Below are positions 14,593 to 23,700 of a stretch of DNA of 30,278 bases, piece by piece. The notes below the pieces were generated by a model. The model searched no databases, was not told the DNA's origin, and worked only from the letters and a program-made list of their open reading frames with translations. Each line of letters opens with the position of its first letter. Position 1 is the stretch's first letter. Location: assembly GCA_025924495.1 (NCBI GenBank), contig JAICIG010000028.1, positions 1-30,278 on the forward strand, read 5' to 3'. The position numbers and the translations under genes were made by a program. The stretch comes from Pirellulales bacterium (lineage in GTDB: Bacteria; Planctomycetota; Planctomycetia; Pirellulales; JAICIG01).

Positions 14593-16311
14593 ATGAGAAG
14601 CTCCCTCGCCTTTCTGTCTTGGATCGCAGTGCTAGGAATTGCCATGCCTCGAAACGTTTACAGCGCCGGCTACGACCGTCCAACATCGAATCCACACCAG
14701 AGTCGCTCGGCGGTTGTCGCCAGACATGGCATCGTGGCCACCAGCCAGCCGCTGGCCGTTCAGGCCGGCTTGGACGTGCTGAAGCGAGGCGGCAATGCCG
14801 TTGACGCCGCAATCGCCGCCAATGCGGTGATCGGCGTTGTGGAGCCGATGAGCTGCGGCATCGGCGGCGATTTGTTTGTGTTGTACTGGGACGCCAAAAC
14901 GAAGAAGCTCTACGGCCTCAATGGCAGCGGGCGGAGCCCCCACAAAATCTCGCGAGAGGTTTTCGCCAAAAACGGTCTGAAGCAAATACCCGATGAGGGG
15001 CCGCTCTCTTGGTCGGCGCCCGGCTGTGTGGCCGGATGGCACGACTTGCGCGAACGCTTCGGCACGCTACCTCTGGCAGAGTTGCTTGCACCCGGCATCA
15101 AATACGCCGAAGAGGGTTTCGCGGTCAGCGAAGTGATCGCCCACGATTGGCAGTCCTCAGAACGTCGGCTGTTGCAGTGGCCCGATTCCGCAGCAACCTA
15201 TTTGCCCGGCGGCCGTGCGCCGGCCGAAGGAGAGATCTTCCGCAATCCGCGGCTGGCGGCGACTTATCGAACGATCGCCGCCGGGGGCGCCGAGGCGTTT
15301 TATCGTGGCGAGATTGCGCAAAAGATCGTTGCATTCAGCGAACAGAACGGCGGTTATTTTTCGCTGCGCGATTTCGCCGATCATAAAAGCGATTGGGTCG
15401 AGCCGGTCAGTACGAGCTACCGCGGCTACGATGTCTGGGAACTCCCGCCCAACGGCCAAGGAATCGCCGCCTTGCAGATGTTGAACCTGCTCGAAGCCTA
15501 CGACCTGGCGTCGCTCGGGCCAGGCAATCCTGAATACCTGCACTTGCTGATCGAAGCCAAGAAGCTGGCCTTCGCCGATCGCGCCAAATTCTACAGCGAT
15601 CCGGAATTCAACCGATTGCCTGTCGCCGAATTGATCTCGAAGCCCTACGCTGAAAGACGCCGCCCACTGATCGATCGCAATCGCGCCGCAACCGACATTC
15701 CCGCGGGCGATCCGCGGCTCGAACGCGGCGATACGATCTATCTGGTCGTCGTTGACGATGATCGTAATTGTTGCTCGTTCATTCAGAGCAACTACGCCGG
15801 CTTTGGATCGCAAGTCGTGCCCGGCGACGTCGGTTTCGCGCTACAGAATCGGGGCGCGCTCTTCGCGCTCGAAGAAGATCATTTAAATCGATTGGAACCA
15901 CATAAGCGGCCGTTCCACACGATCATCCCCGCGATGGTTACCAAAGACGGGGCGCCTTGGCTGGCATTCGGAGTGATGGGCGGAGACATGCAACCGCAAG
16001 GCCACGTGCAAGTGCTGATCAACATGATCGACTTCGGCATGAACGTGCAGGCCGCCGGCGACGCCGCACGCATACGCCACGCGGGCAGCGCCACGCCGAC
16101 TGGCCTGCCAAGCGAGGCGCACGGCGGAACCGTGATGGTCGAGTCCGGCATTACCGACGAGGCATTCGCCGCCCTGCGGGCCAAAGGGCATCACGTCTCG
16201 CGCGCTCGGGGCGGTTTTGGCGGCTACCAGGCGATCCGCATCGACTCCGAGCTCGGCACGCTCTCGGGCGGCAGCGATCCGCGCAAAGATGGCTGCGCAG
16301 CGGGCTACTGA
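14593..16311 (+). CDS. ggt: Gamma-glutamyltransferase, exported
   Basis: A 572-residue N-terminal-nucleophile enzyme that cleaves gamma-glutamyl bonds such as that of glutathione. Residues 1-25 (MRSSLAFLSWIAVLGIAMPRNVYSA) form a signal peptide. The large-subunit hallmarks VATSQPLAVQAGLDVLKRGGNAVDAA and EPMSCGIGGDLFVLYWD are intact. Autoprocessing should occur before Thr381 in ERGDTIYLVVVDDDRN, which lines up with the TTHYSVVD of E. coli. The following SNYAGFGSQVVPGDVGFALQNRG and the glycine-rich GVMGGDMQPQGHVQ loop match the YwrD-like branch of the family rather than the classical glutathione enzyme, so the natural substrate may differ. TGAGG lies about 10 nt before the ATG. It is convergent with the DUF1501 gene, 75 bp apart. 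Confidence 0.92.
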   Translation: MRSSLAFLSWIAVLGIAMPRNVYSAGYDRPTSNPHQSRSAVVARHGIVATSQPLAVQAGLDVLKRGGNAVDAAIAANAVIGVVEPMSCGIGGDLFVLYWDAKTKKLYGLNGSGRSPHKISREVFAKNGLKQIPDEGPLSWSAPGCVAGWHDLRERFGTLPLAELLAPGIKYAEEGFAVSEVIAHDWQSSERRLLQWPDSAATYLPGGRAPAEGEIFRNPRLAATYRTIAAGGAEAFYRGEIAQKIVAFSEQNGGYFSLRDFADHKSDWVEPVSTSYRGYDVWELPPNGQGIAALQMLNLLEAYDLASLGPGNPEYLHLLIEAKKLAFADRAKFYSDPEFNRLPVAELISKPYAERRRPLIDRNRAATDIPAGDPRLERGDTIYLVVVDDDRNCCSFIQSNYAGFGSQVVPGDVGFALQNRGALFALEEDHLNRLEPHKRPFHTIIPAMVTKDGAPWLAFGVMGGDMQPQGHVQVLINMIDFGMNVQAAGDAARIRHAGSATPTGLPSEAHGGTVMVESGITDEAFAALRAKGHHVSRARGGFGGYQAIRIDSELGTLSGGSDPRKDGCAAGY

Positions 16312-16386
16312 GTGTACTAGGGAAACTCCAGGAGCGAGGAGCTGAGACGCGCGTTTGAGACGTGCGCCTCCATCCTTTAATAGTTT

Positions 16387-17847
16387 CTATCCCATCAGGC
16401 CGCGGATCGGCTCGGCCATGTAGACGTGGTTCGGCCGGCCGGTCAGGTCGTGCCAGAGAGCGTCGCGTGGGATGCCGAGGGCATGATAGATGGTCGCGGC
16501 GAAATTCTCGGGCGTTTGCGGCTCCGAGATAGGGAAGGCGCCATTCTTGTCGGAAGCGCCAATGACGGTCCCGCCGCGCACCCCGCCGCCCGCAAACCAG
16601 ACGCTCTGGCAAGGCGCCCAGTGATCGCGGCCCGGATACTTGTAAATCTCTGGAGCAACGTGCGAAATCTTCGGCGTGCGGCCGAATTCTCCGGCCATGA
16701 CCACCAACGTGCTTTCCAATAAGCCGCTCTCATGCAAGTCGTCCAGCAAACCAGAAACGGCGAGATCGGTGGGCGGAAAAAGATAGTTTTTTAGCAGCGG
16801 AAAGTTATTGCCGTGTAGGTCCCATGTGCCGAAGTTGCCAAGGTTGATTTGCACCATACTGACCCCGGCTTCGACGAGTCGCCGCGCCATCAGCAGCGAC
16901 CAGCCGAACGAGTTGTCGCCATAGCGCTCGAGCGTGCGCGGATCGGCGCGGCGCACGTCGAAGGCATGGCGCACCGTTGGATCGGTCAAGAGCGACACGG
17001 CCGATTGCCGGATGCGATCGTAATCGGCAACCGCGGCCGTCGCTTCCAACTCGCTCTGCTGTTGCTCGACGAACTCTAAAAGCTGCAGTCGACTGTGCGA
17101 ACGTGTCTCCAGCATCCCTTCGGGCAGCGTCAGGTTTGGCACTTCGAATCGCCAATTGTCTTTGTCGGCCGGCTGGCCTTTGTGCAGATTGAAGAGGTAT
17201 TTCGGGAAGGCGCCGGAATAAGCGTGGTAAGCGTGCGGCTTGTCGGTGGCTTCAATGAACCACGGTTCATGATTGCTGCCGAGCAATCCGGCGAATTGCC
17301 CGGGATACACGCCAGCGTTCGAATGGACGATCTTTTCGGGCAGCACGGCGCTGCCCGGCCAGATGCCGCGGCGCTTGGTGGAGTAGCCGGCGATGGCCGC
17401 AATGGACGGCCAATCGATGGACTGCGGCTGGCTGGCTCGAAAGCTGGACGGCAATTCCGACCGCCCGGTGAGCATGACATACGTGCCTTGCTGATGATCG
17501 TTGCGGCTGTGAGTGAGCGACCTGACGAGCGCCCAACGATCGCTGCGCTGAGCCAACCGCGGCAAATGCTCGCAGATTTGAATGCCGGGAGTCCGCGTGG
17601 CGATCGGGTTGAACTCGCCCTTGAAATCGGCCGGCCCCTCGGGCTTCATGTCGAACGTGTCGTGTTGCGAAGGACCGCCAGTCAAGAAGATGAAGATCAC
17701 CGCCTTGGGCTTGGCAGAGGTTTCCGCGGCAGCGAGCCGCCAGGCGGCCAGCTCGGCGATCGAGAGGCCAAACGCACTCATGGCGCCCGCTTCGAGCATA
17801 TTGCGACGCGTGATTGAGCGCCGCGGCGAGAAGGAAGCTGGCGTCAT
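16387..17847 (-). CDS. DUF1501 protein with Tat signal
   Basis: A 486-residue DUF1501 protein, a family greatly expanded in planctomycetes and related to the alkaline phosphatase/sulfatase fold, with no established reaction. The N-terminus SPRRSITRRNMLEAGAMSAFGLSIAELAA is a twin-arginine export signal. Family hallmarks are FIFLTGGPSQHDTFDMKPEGP near 55-75, SLTHSRNDHQQGTYVMLTG near 110-128, GDNSFGWSLLMARRLVEAG, VVMAGEFGRTPK and GRDHWAPCQSVWFAGGGVRGG near 435-455. A GTG at 17889 would add 14 residues, but the ATG at 17847 with AAAGG upstream puts the twin-arginine motif at the usual distance from the start. In most planctomycetes such genes follow a DUF1549/DUF1553 cytochrome-like gene; none is seen here. 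Confidence 0.93.
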   Translation of the reverse strand: MTPASFSPRRSITRRNMLEAGAMSAFGLSIAELAAWRLAAAETSAKPKAVIFIFLTGGPSQHDTFDMKPEGPADFKGEFNPIATRTPGIQICEHLPRLAQRSDRWALVRSLTHSRNDHQQGTYVMLTGRSELPSSFRASQPQSIDWPSIAAIAGYSTKRRGIWPGSAVLPEKIVHSNAGVYPGQFAGLLGSNHEPWFIEATDKPHAYHAYSGAFPKYLFNLHKGQPADKDNWRFEVPNLTLPEGMLETRSHSRLQLLEFVEQQQSELEATAAVADYDRIRQSAVSLLTDPTVRHAFDVRRADPRTLERYGDNSFGWSLLMARRLVEAGVSMVQINLGNFGTWDLHGNNFPLLKNYLFPPTDLAVSGLLDDLHESGLLESTLVVMAGEFGRTPKISHVAPEIYKYPGRDHWAPCQSVWFAGGGVRGGTVIGASDKNGAFPISEPQTPENFAATIYHALGIPRDALWHDLTGRPNHVYMAEPIRGLMG

Positions 17848-18249
17848 TGGCAGGGCCTTTCGCACTTTGGCGATGGGGAATAGACGCACGTCCGCCGCCA
17901 GAGATCGTATCGCGCCTCGTTGATGCGTTCAACTCCGCGCGGCTCTCACGAACATGGGCCGGAGCAGATTTCAAAGCTTTTAGTGGCTGCTAGCCGCGTT
18001 AGTCAAAGGCTGCAGGCTTGCAGCGGGCAAAATGCGCAAACTGAATAGCCCGTCGCGAGCCAGGGGAAATCTGCGGTCCATGGTTCTAAGCACGCGGAGT
18101 CGCGCGTGATGTTAAGGTGCGAGGGATAAATTGAATTGCCAGCAGCCGGCTGTCCTTCTGGTCGAATTGTGACGATTCAATCAGTTAAGGCTAGCGTTTC
18201 GGCCAAACAATCCCGCCGCCGGCATCTCTAATTGCAAACACTAACTCCC
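17848..18249. other. Divergent spacer without recognised gene
   Basis: This 402 bp stretch separates the DUF1501 gene and the beta-barrel gene, transcribed away from each other. I see no coding frame of interest, no terminator and no convincing pair of promoter boxes; some AT-rich segments (around 18125-18190) would suit a rightward promoter. Confidence 0.45.
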
Positions 18250-19770
18250 ATGCGCTTCCAACCACAGCAGGCAACCTCGTCGAGACCCGCGCGACTTTGG
18301 CAGACTCCGCGTTTCCGTTCCGCATTGCTCATCTATGGTTGCTTGATCGGACTGTCGATGGCCTTGCCAGAAACCATGCATGGCGCCGTCTCGGGTAAGG
18401 CCGTCGTAGTTAGCGATTTCTCTCCAATAGCCGAGCATTCGTTAGATGCCGACGCGTGGCGGCTGAGGGGCGACCAGGAACGTGCTTCGATCGGAATGGC
18501 CGGCGGCCTGGAGTTGTTCGGCATTTTAGGCGGACGCGAGCGCAACCGGCTGCGTTCGACTTCGAGGCTCTCACGCCAGGACGAGGATCAAGAAGAGCCT
18601 GACACGCGCCGCCCCTGGATCGCGCGCCTCTGGCGGAGTTGTGGCAGTTGGCTGCTCTCGGCGCTGGTGCTGCTTGTGGCATCGGGCGGTTTACGCGCGG
18701 CAGAACGCGATGCGCCTGCGGCCAGCCTGACTGCCAGCGCAACGCCGGCGGATGTGAAGCCCGTTTCGAACACCACGCGAACTCGCCGCACGATGCAGGA
18801 GGGCTCGCCCAACAGCGGCGCCTACGACGCGCCCGACGTTCGCCGACCCTATTGGGAGTCGCCCAACATCATCATTGAAGAGGCCGATGAGTACCCGCGG
18901 CCGCGCAGCATCGAATGCGATGACCCGAACAGTTTCTTCTACACGTTGCGCCCCAATATCCTGAACATTCCCGTTCAGGATGAATGGGATTTTTACAACT
19001 TGATCAACACCGATCGCCCCGACTTCACCGATGCCGTCTATTCGGTAGGCAAGGGCGTCACATATTTGGAAACCGGCTACACGTTCCACAAAATCAACGA
19101 CGGGCCGACTCACATCAGCACGCGGCAGTTGCCCGAGTCGCTGTTGCGGCATGGTCTGACCGATGAGTTCGAATTACGGATGAAGTGGAACGGTTACTTG
19201 ATGACCGATTTCAAGGACCTCAACAGAAACATTCATCTCACGGAGTTCGGCGGCGAAGATCTCGACGTTGGCTTCAAGTGGGAGCTGATGCAACAGCGCG
19301 GTTGGCGGCCGATGTTGAGTCTGGTTAGCGGAATTATCGTGCCGACGGGCACTCGCGGCGTTTCCGCCAATGCCGCCGAGCCTCACTTTAATCTTGTCTA
19401 CGGCTGGGGCCTTCGGCGCTGGCTCTATCTCAAAGGTCAGACGGGCGCCGATTTCCTGAAAGTGAGCAATGCGCCGGTTTCCATCATTGGCTCGGTTGTG
19501 CCCGGCTTCGTTGTCGAGCGATCGTCGCAAGCCTCATGGCATCAGTCCTTTTGCTTCCTCTCCCAGTGGACGAAGCGAGTGGGCGCGTTCCACGAATGGT
19601 TCATGATCCAGAACACGGGGGCCGGCGATACGCGCGCCAGCCACTACTTCGACATGGGCACATATATCTACATGACGCCCAACATTCAGTTTGACGCCCG
19701 CATCGGCAAGCGCGCCAGCGACCGCGTGAACGACACTTTCACCGGCGCTGGCTTTTCGGCTCGCTGGTAA
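18250..19770 (+). CDS. Outer-membrane beta-barrel protein, MetA-pathway/transporter type
   Basis: A 506-residue protein. Its C-terminal half from about residue 250 resembles the putative outer-membrane channel family often named 'MetA-pathway of phenol degradation' (PF13557): TDRPDFTDAVYSVGKGVTYLETGYTF, then alternating strands and a last strand ending in an aromatic-rich SARW. The N-terminal half is odd. Residues 24-45 (RSALLIYGCLIGLSMALPETMHGA) look like a signal peptide, but a second signal-like segment, RLWRSCGSWLLSALVLLVASGGLRAAE, lies near 127-153. The stretch between (GKAVVVSDFSPIAEHS to RQDEDQEEPDTRR) is charged and unlike known domains. Either the true start is internal, or the protein has an unusual two-hydrophobic-segment leader. 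A TTG at 18232 is an alternative start. No ribosome site is clear. It is followed after 279 bp by the redoxin gene. Confidence 0.75.
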   Translation: MRFQPQQATSSRPARLWQTPRFRSALLIYGCLIGLSMALPETMHGAVSGKAVVVSDFSPIAEHSLDADAWRLRGDQERASIGMAGGLELFGILGGRERNRLRSTSRLSRQDEDQEEPDTRRPWIARLWRSCGSWLLSALVLLVASGGLRAAERDAPAASLTASATPADVKPVSNTTRTRRTMQEGSPNSGAYDAPDVRRPYWESPNIIIEEADEYPRPRSIECDDPNSFFYTLRPNILNIPVQDEWDFYNLINTDRPDFTDAVYSVGKGVTYLETGYTFHKINDGPTHISTRQLPESLLRHGLTDEFELRMKWNGYLMTDFKDLNRNIHLTEFGGEDLDVGFKWELMQQRGWRPMLSLVSGIIVPTGTRGVSANAAEPHFNLVYGWGLRRWLYLKGQTGADFLKVSNAPVSIIGSVVPGFVVERSSQASWHQSFCFLSQWTKRVGAFHEWFMIQNTGAGDTRASHYFDMGTYIYMTPNIQFDARIGKRASDRVNDTFTGAGFSARW

Positions 19771-20049
19771 ACGGATGCACGCGCCTTAACATGGCCTTGT
19801 TTCGTCCCGAGGCATTTATCCCTTGCGCAAGCTTGCTGTTGTCTGCGCGTGACGACGCATTAAGCGACAGAACTTTGGTCCTTCGGCGCGGGCAAAAGAT
19901 GATTTGGGCTGTGTCATCCTGCTGCTGATCAGGACTGCGGGACGTTTAGGGTGACATGCGGTCGAGAGACAAAAGCTTGTCATCTGCAATGCATCGATGT
20001 ACATTGATGCGAAGTCGTGCCGCCTACTTTGTTATCAAGGAGATCGCAG

Positions 20050-20670
20050 ATGGCCAGCTCTTGGAAGATGCTCGCAGTGGCGTTCGTCTCGGCGCTTGGA
20101 TTGGTATCTCAGACAGCCACCGCCGCTGAGAAAGAGGCGAAACAGCCCGAGAAGGCCACGGCTAGCGCAGAAGAGCGCCTAGCGATTGGCGATCAGGCCC
20201 CTGACTTCCAGATTAAAGATGCCGACGGCAAGAAAATCGATCTGGCCGAGCTGACCGCTCAAGGTCCGGTGCTGGTGCGGCTGACCTGCGGTTGCTCCGG
20301 CTGCGACAAAGAGTTGGCATATTTCCAGGAACTGCACAAGGCCTATGGCGCCAAGGGACTCACCAGCCTCGCGGTGTTCAAAGAGCCCGATCAAAAGGTC
20401 GCGACTTATGTCAAAGAGAAGAAACTAAAGATGCTGTATGCCGTCGATACGAAAGGGCAAAGCTGGGACGTCTTCAAGACCAAGACGATGCCCACCAACT
20501 TTTTGATCGACAAGGGCGGGCGTATTGTCTCGATCGCCTCGGGCTGCGATCCGAGCGGACTATTGGCCAATAAGCTCTCGGAAAAAGTAGCGGGCCTCGT
20601 CGGCAGCGATAAGGTTGACGTACAAAAAGAAGCCGGCAAGCAAACTACGGAGAAGCCGGCGGCCAAATGA
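20050..20670 (+). CDS. Exported redoxin/peroxiredoxin-like protein
   Basis: A 206-residue thioredoxin-fold protein of the AhpC/TSA-redoxin group. It begins with a signal peptide (MASSWKMLAVAFVSALGLVSQTATAAE), then a lysine/glutamate-rich linker, then the domain start IGDQAPDFQIKDADGKKIDLAEL typical of peroxiredoxins and TlpA-like proteins. The active-site region reads LTCGCSGCDKEL with cysteines at 80, 82 and 85, so there are three cysteines where one or two are usual. TMPTNFLIDKGGRIV contains the cis-proline strand. The C-terminal tail is lysine-rich. The start is set by AAGGAG 7 nt before the ATG at 20050; a GTG at 20017 would spoil the signal peptide. The reaction, peroxide reduction or disulfide exchange outside the cytoplasm, cannot be decided from sequence. 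Its stop lies 30 bp from that of the convergent RND gene. Confidence 0.88.
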   Translation: MASSWKMLAVAFVSALGLVSQTATAAEKEAKQPEKATASAEERLAIGDQAPDFQIKDADGKKIDLAELTAQGPVLVRLTCGCSGCDKELAYFQELHKAYGAKGLTSLAVFKEPDQKVATYVKEKKLKMLYAVDTKGQSWDVFKTKTMPTNFLIDKGGRIVSIASGCDPSGLLANKLSEKVAGLVGSDKVDVQKEAGKQTTEKPAAK

Positions 20671-20700
20671 GGCGCCGGTCGGATTAATCGGCCCTGGCCG

Positions 20701-23700
20701 CTAGGCGGCTTGCGGCAACTTGCTCTCCGTGGGCGTTCTGCCGCCCGCGGAACTGGGCTTGGGTCGAACCACGAGCGAATAAAGCGCGGGCACGACAAAT
20801 AGCGTCGTCGCCAATCCGGCCAGCAAACCGCCGATCACCGCGCGGCCGAGCGGGGCGTTCGCCTCGCTCCCGCGCGCGTATCCAATCGCCATCGGCAACA
20901 GCGCGAACAGCGTTGCCAGGGCGGTCATCATCACCGGACGGACGCGAATGGCCGCCGCCTCTTGGATCGCTTCCGCCGGACTAATTTCTCTTTCGTTGCG
21001 CAACTGTTCGGCGAAATCGACGAGCAGCACCGTATTCGAGACCACGATGCCCACCATGAAGATCACGCCCAGCAGCGATTGGACGTTGATGGCTGTCTGG
21101 GTGACATAGAGCATCAGCACCACGCCGACGATTCCTAAGGGCACGGCAAATAGGATCACCAGCGGCAAGACGTACGATTTGAAGAGCGCGACCATCAGAA
21201 AGTAGACGAACAGGGTGGCGAGCAGCAAGCCGAGTCCCAAGTTGCGGAACGTCTCTTGCATGCGCGAGTACTCGCCGCTGAGCACAATCCGCGCGCCGCG
21301 TAATAGTTGCTGCGGGTTTTCAGGATCGTAGGGCGCCCATCCGCTATCGGGCAGGCGCTGGCCGAATTCGGCCAAGACTTTGGTCACGTCGGCGGCGACG
21401 TGTCCTAAGTCTCGCTCCTGGACTCCCATCGTCAGGTCAATCGTCGGCTGCAAATTCGCATGAGTGACTTCCGCGGGGACTGACTTTTTTCGCACGCGAG
21501 CCAGAGTGCGCAGGGGAACCGCCCGCGGCTGCGCGGGACCGGTGATTGGTACGTCGAGCAGCGTATCGATCGACGCAATTGCTTCTTCTTCGTACTGAAC
21601 GCCGACGAAGTACTGGTTGGCGCTGATCGGATCGATCCAGAAATTCTTTTTGTTGAACTGGATGCTCGAATTCATGGCTGCCACGACGTTCTGCATGACT
21701 TCGGCCTGGTTCAGGCCCAAATCGGCCGATTTGGCGCGATCGACATCGATCACGTACTGCGGATAATCGAGCCGCTGAAGCGTGCGGCAGTCGACGACGC
21801 CGGGCACGCTGCGAACGCGCGCGTTGAGGCGGGCGGCGATCTCATGCGCTTGCCGCTGGTCTTTGGCCTCAATTCGGACATTGATCGGCGTCGATTTGCC
21901 TTCATTCATCGCGCCGCGAATCATGCCGCCCGCATCAAACGTCACCTCTAAATCGGCGAAGCGGCGGTCGGCGGCGAGTCGCTCGCGGACGAGCGAAACG
22001 CATTGCGGAGCGGTGCGTCGACGATGCTCCGTCAATTGCACCTTGATGACGGCATCCATCGGCCCCGAATTCGGCGTGTAAGCCGCCGACCAGTCGGGCG
22101 TCACGCCAATCTCGCTGATGATGATCTCAATGTCGTCGCCCGCCTGATCGCGAATGAATTGTTCGACGGCGGCGATTTTCGTTTCGGTTCCATCTGGCCC
22201 GTCGATGCGCGTCGCGGTGGGCGCTCGCACATAGATTTCGAACGCGCCGCCGTCGACTTCGGGAAAAAACTCCCGGCGCAACTGCATTCCGACGCCCCCC
22301 ACGACAGCAATCAGCAACACCACGGCAATTGCCAGAGTCAAACCGCGATGAGCCATCACGGCGTGAAGTCGTCGCAGATACCACTCTCTTCCGGCCTCGA
22401 CGAGCGACCTGCGTCGCGGCTTCGGAGCGGCTGGGATGGCGATTGCTGACTCCTCTTTAGGTATAATCGGCAGTGCCGAAGCCAGCAAATCGTGCGGCGA
22501 CTCTTCGGGCCGGACCGCTCGCAACCAGGCGGCGCAACGCACTGGCACCAAGGAAAGCGAGAGCAAGTATGCCGCGATCATGGCAAACGCCACGGTCAAA
22601 GCCATCGGCTTGAACAAGAATTGGCCCATGCCGGGCATCACGGCGAGCGGCGTCAGCACCAACAAAGTGCACAGCGATGCCACCAACACCGGCATGGCGA
22701 CTTCCTGCGAACCTGAATAGGCGGCGTCGCTCGGCCTTTCGCCCATGTGCAGCCGCCGATGCGTGTTCTCCAGGCAGACGATGGCCACATCGACGAGCGG
22801 TCCGATCGCCAACGATAAACCGGAGAGCGTCATCACATTGATGGTGTTGCCCGTATAGTACAGTCCGATCAGCGCAGCGAGCACGGCAATCGGGATCGTC
22901 ATCAGGGCGATGACCGTCATTCGCCACTCGCCGAGGAACGCCAGCACGACCAGCGAACAAAGAATCGCGCCCAGGCCGGCCTCTTCGACCAAGCTGCGAA
23001 TGGAATGACGTACGTATACCGATTGGTCCATGACCAGGCGTAAGTCGATATTCGGCCGAGAAAGGCGAGCCTGCATTTGCGGAAGATCTCGCTTGAGCGC
23101 GTCGACGAGTCCCAAAGTGCTGGATCCAACCTGGCGATAGACGGGAATGTATACTTGCCTCCGCCCGTTGACGCGCACGACATTCGTCTGAATGAAGCTC
23201 GAATCGGAAGGGCGGGCGACGTCGCGCAGGTAGGCCGCATTGCCGTGCCTGGCTCGCAAGGGAATATCTCCCATTCCCTCCACGGCGGCAAACATGGAGT
23301 TGGAATCGATGGCATAGTCGGCGTTGCCGAATTTGGCGTCGCCTGTCGGCAAGAAAATGTTTTGCGTATCGAGCGCTTTCATCACGTCCAGCGGCGACAG
23401 GTTGCGAGCCTGCATTTTGATGCGGTCGAGGTAAACCATGATCGCCCGGATTTTGCCGCCATACACCACCGGCGCCACGGCGCCGGGAACGGCCATGGTC
23501 ATGTTGCGCACTTCGTAGCGGCCCACGTCGTACAGAATCGACTCGGATTGCTGCGGACTGTCGAGTGCGATCAAGCAGGCGGGCGTCGTGCCCGTTGGAT
23601 CGAAAGGCAGAATGACCGGCGGTAGAGTTCCAGGGGGCAGATTGGGGATCGCGGCGGAAGCCAGCGAGTTCACCTGCGTCAGTGCGCCGTTGGGATCGAT

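Noticed and set aside
14593..17847. Idea that ggt and the DUF1501 gene form a functional unit
   Set aside because: They are convergent, have separate promoters and no known biochemical link; adjacency alone does not support it.
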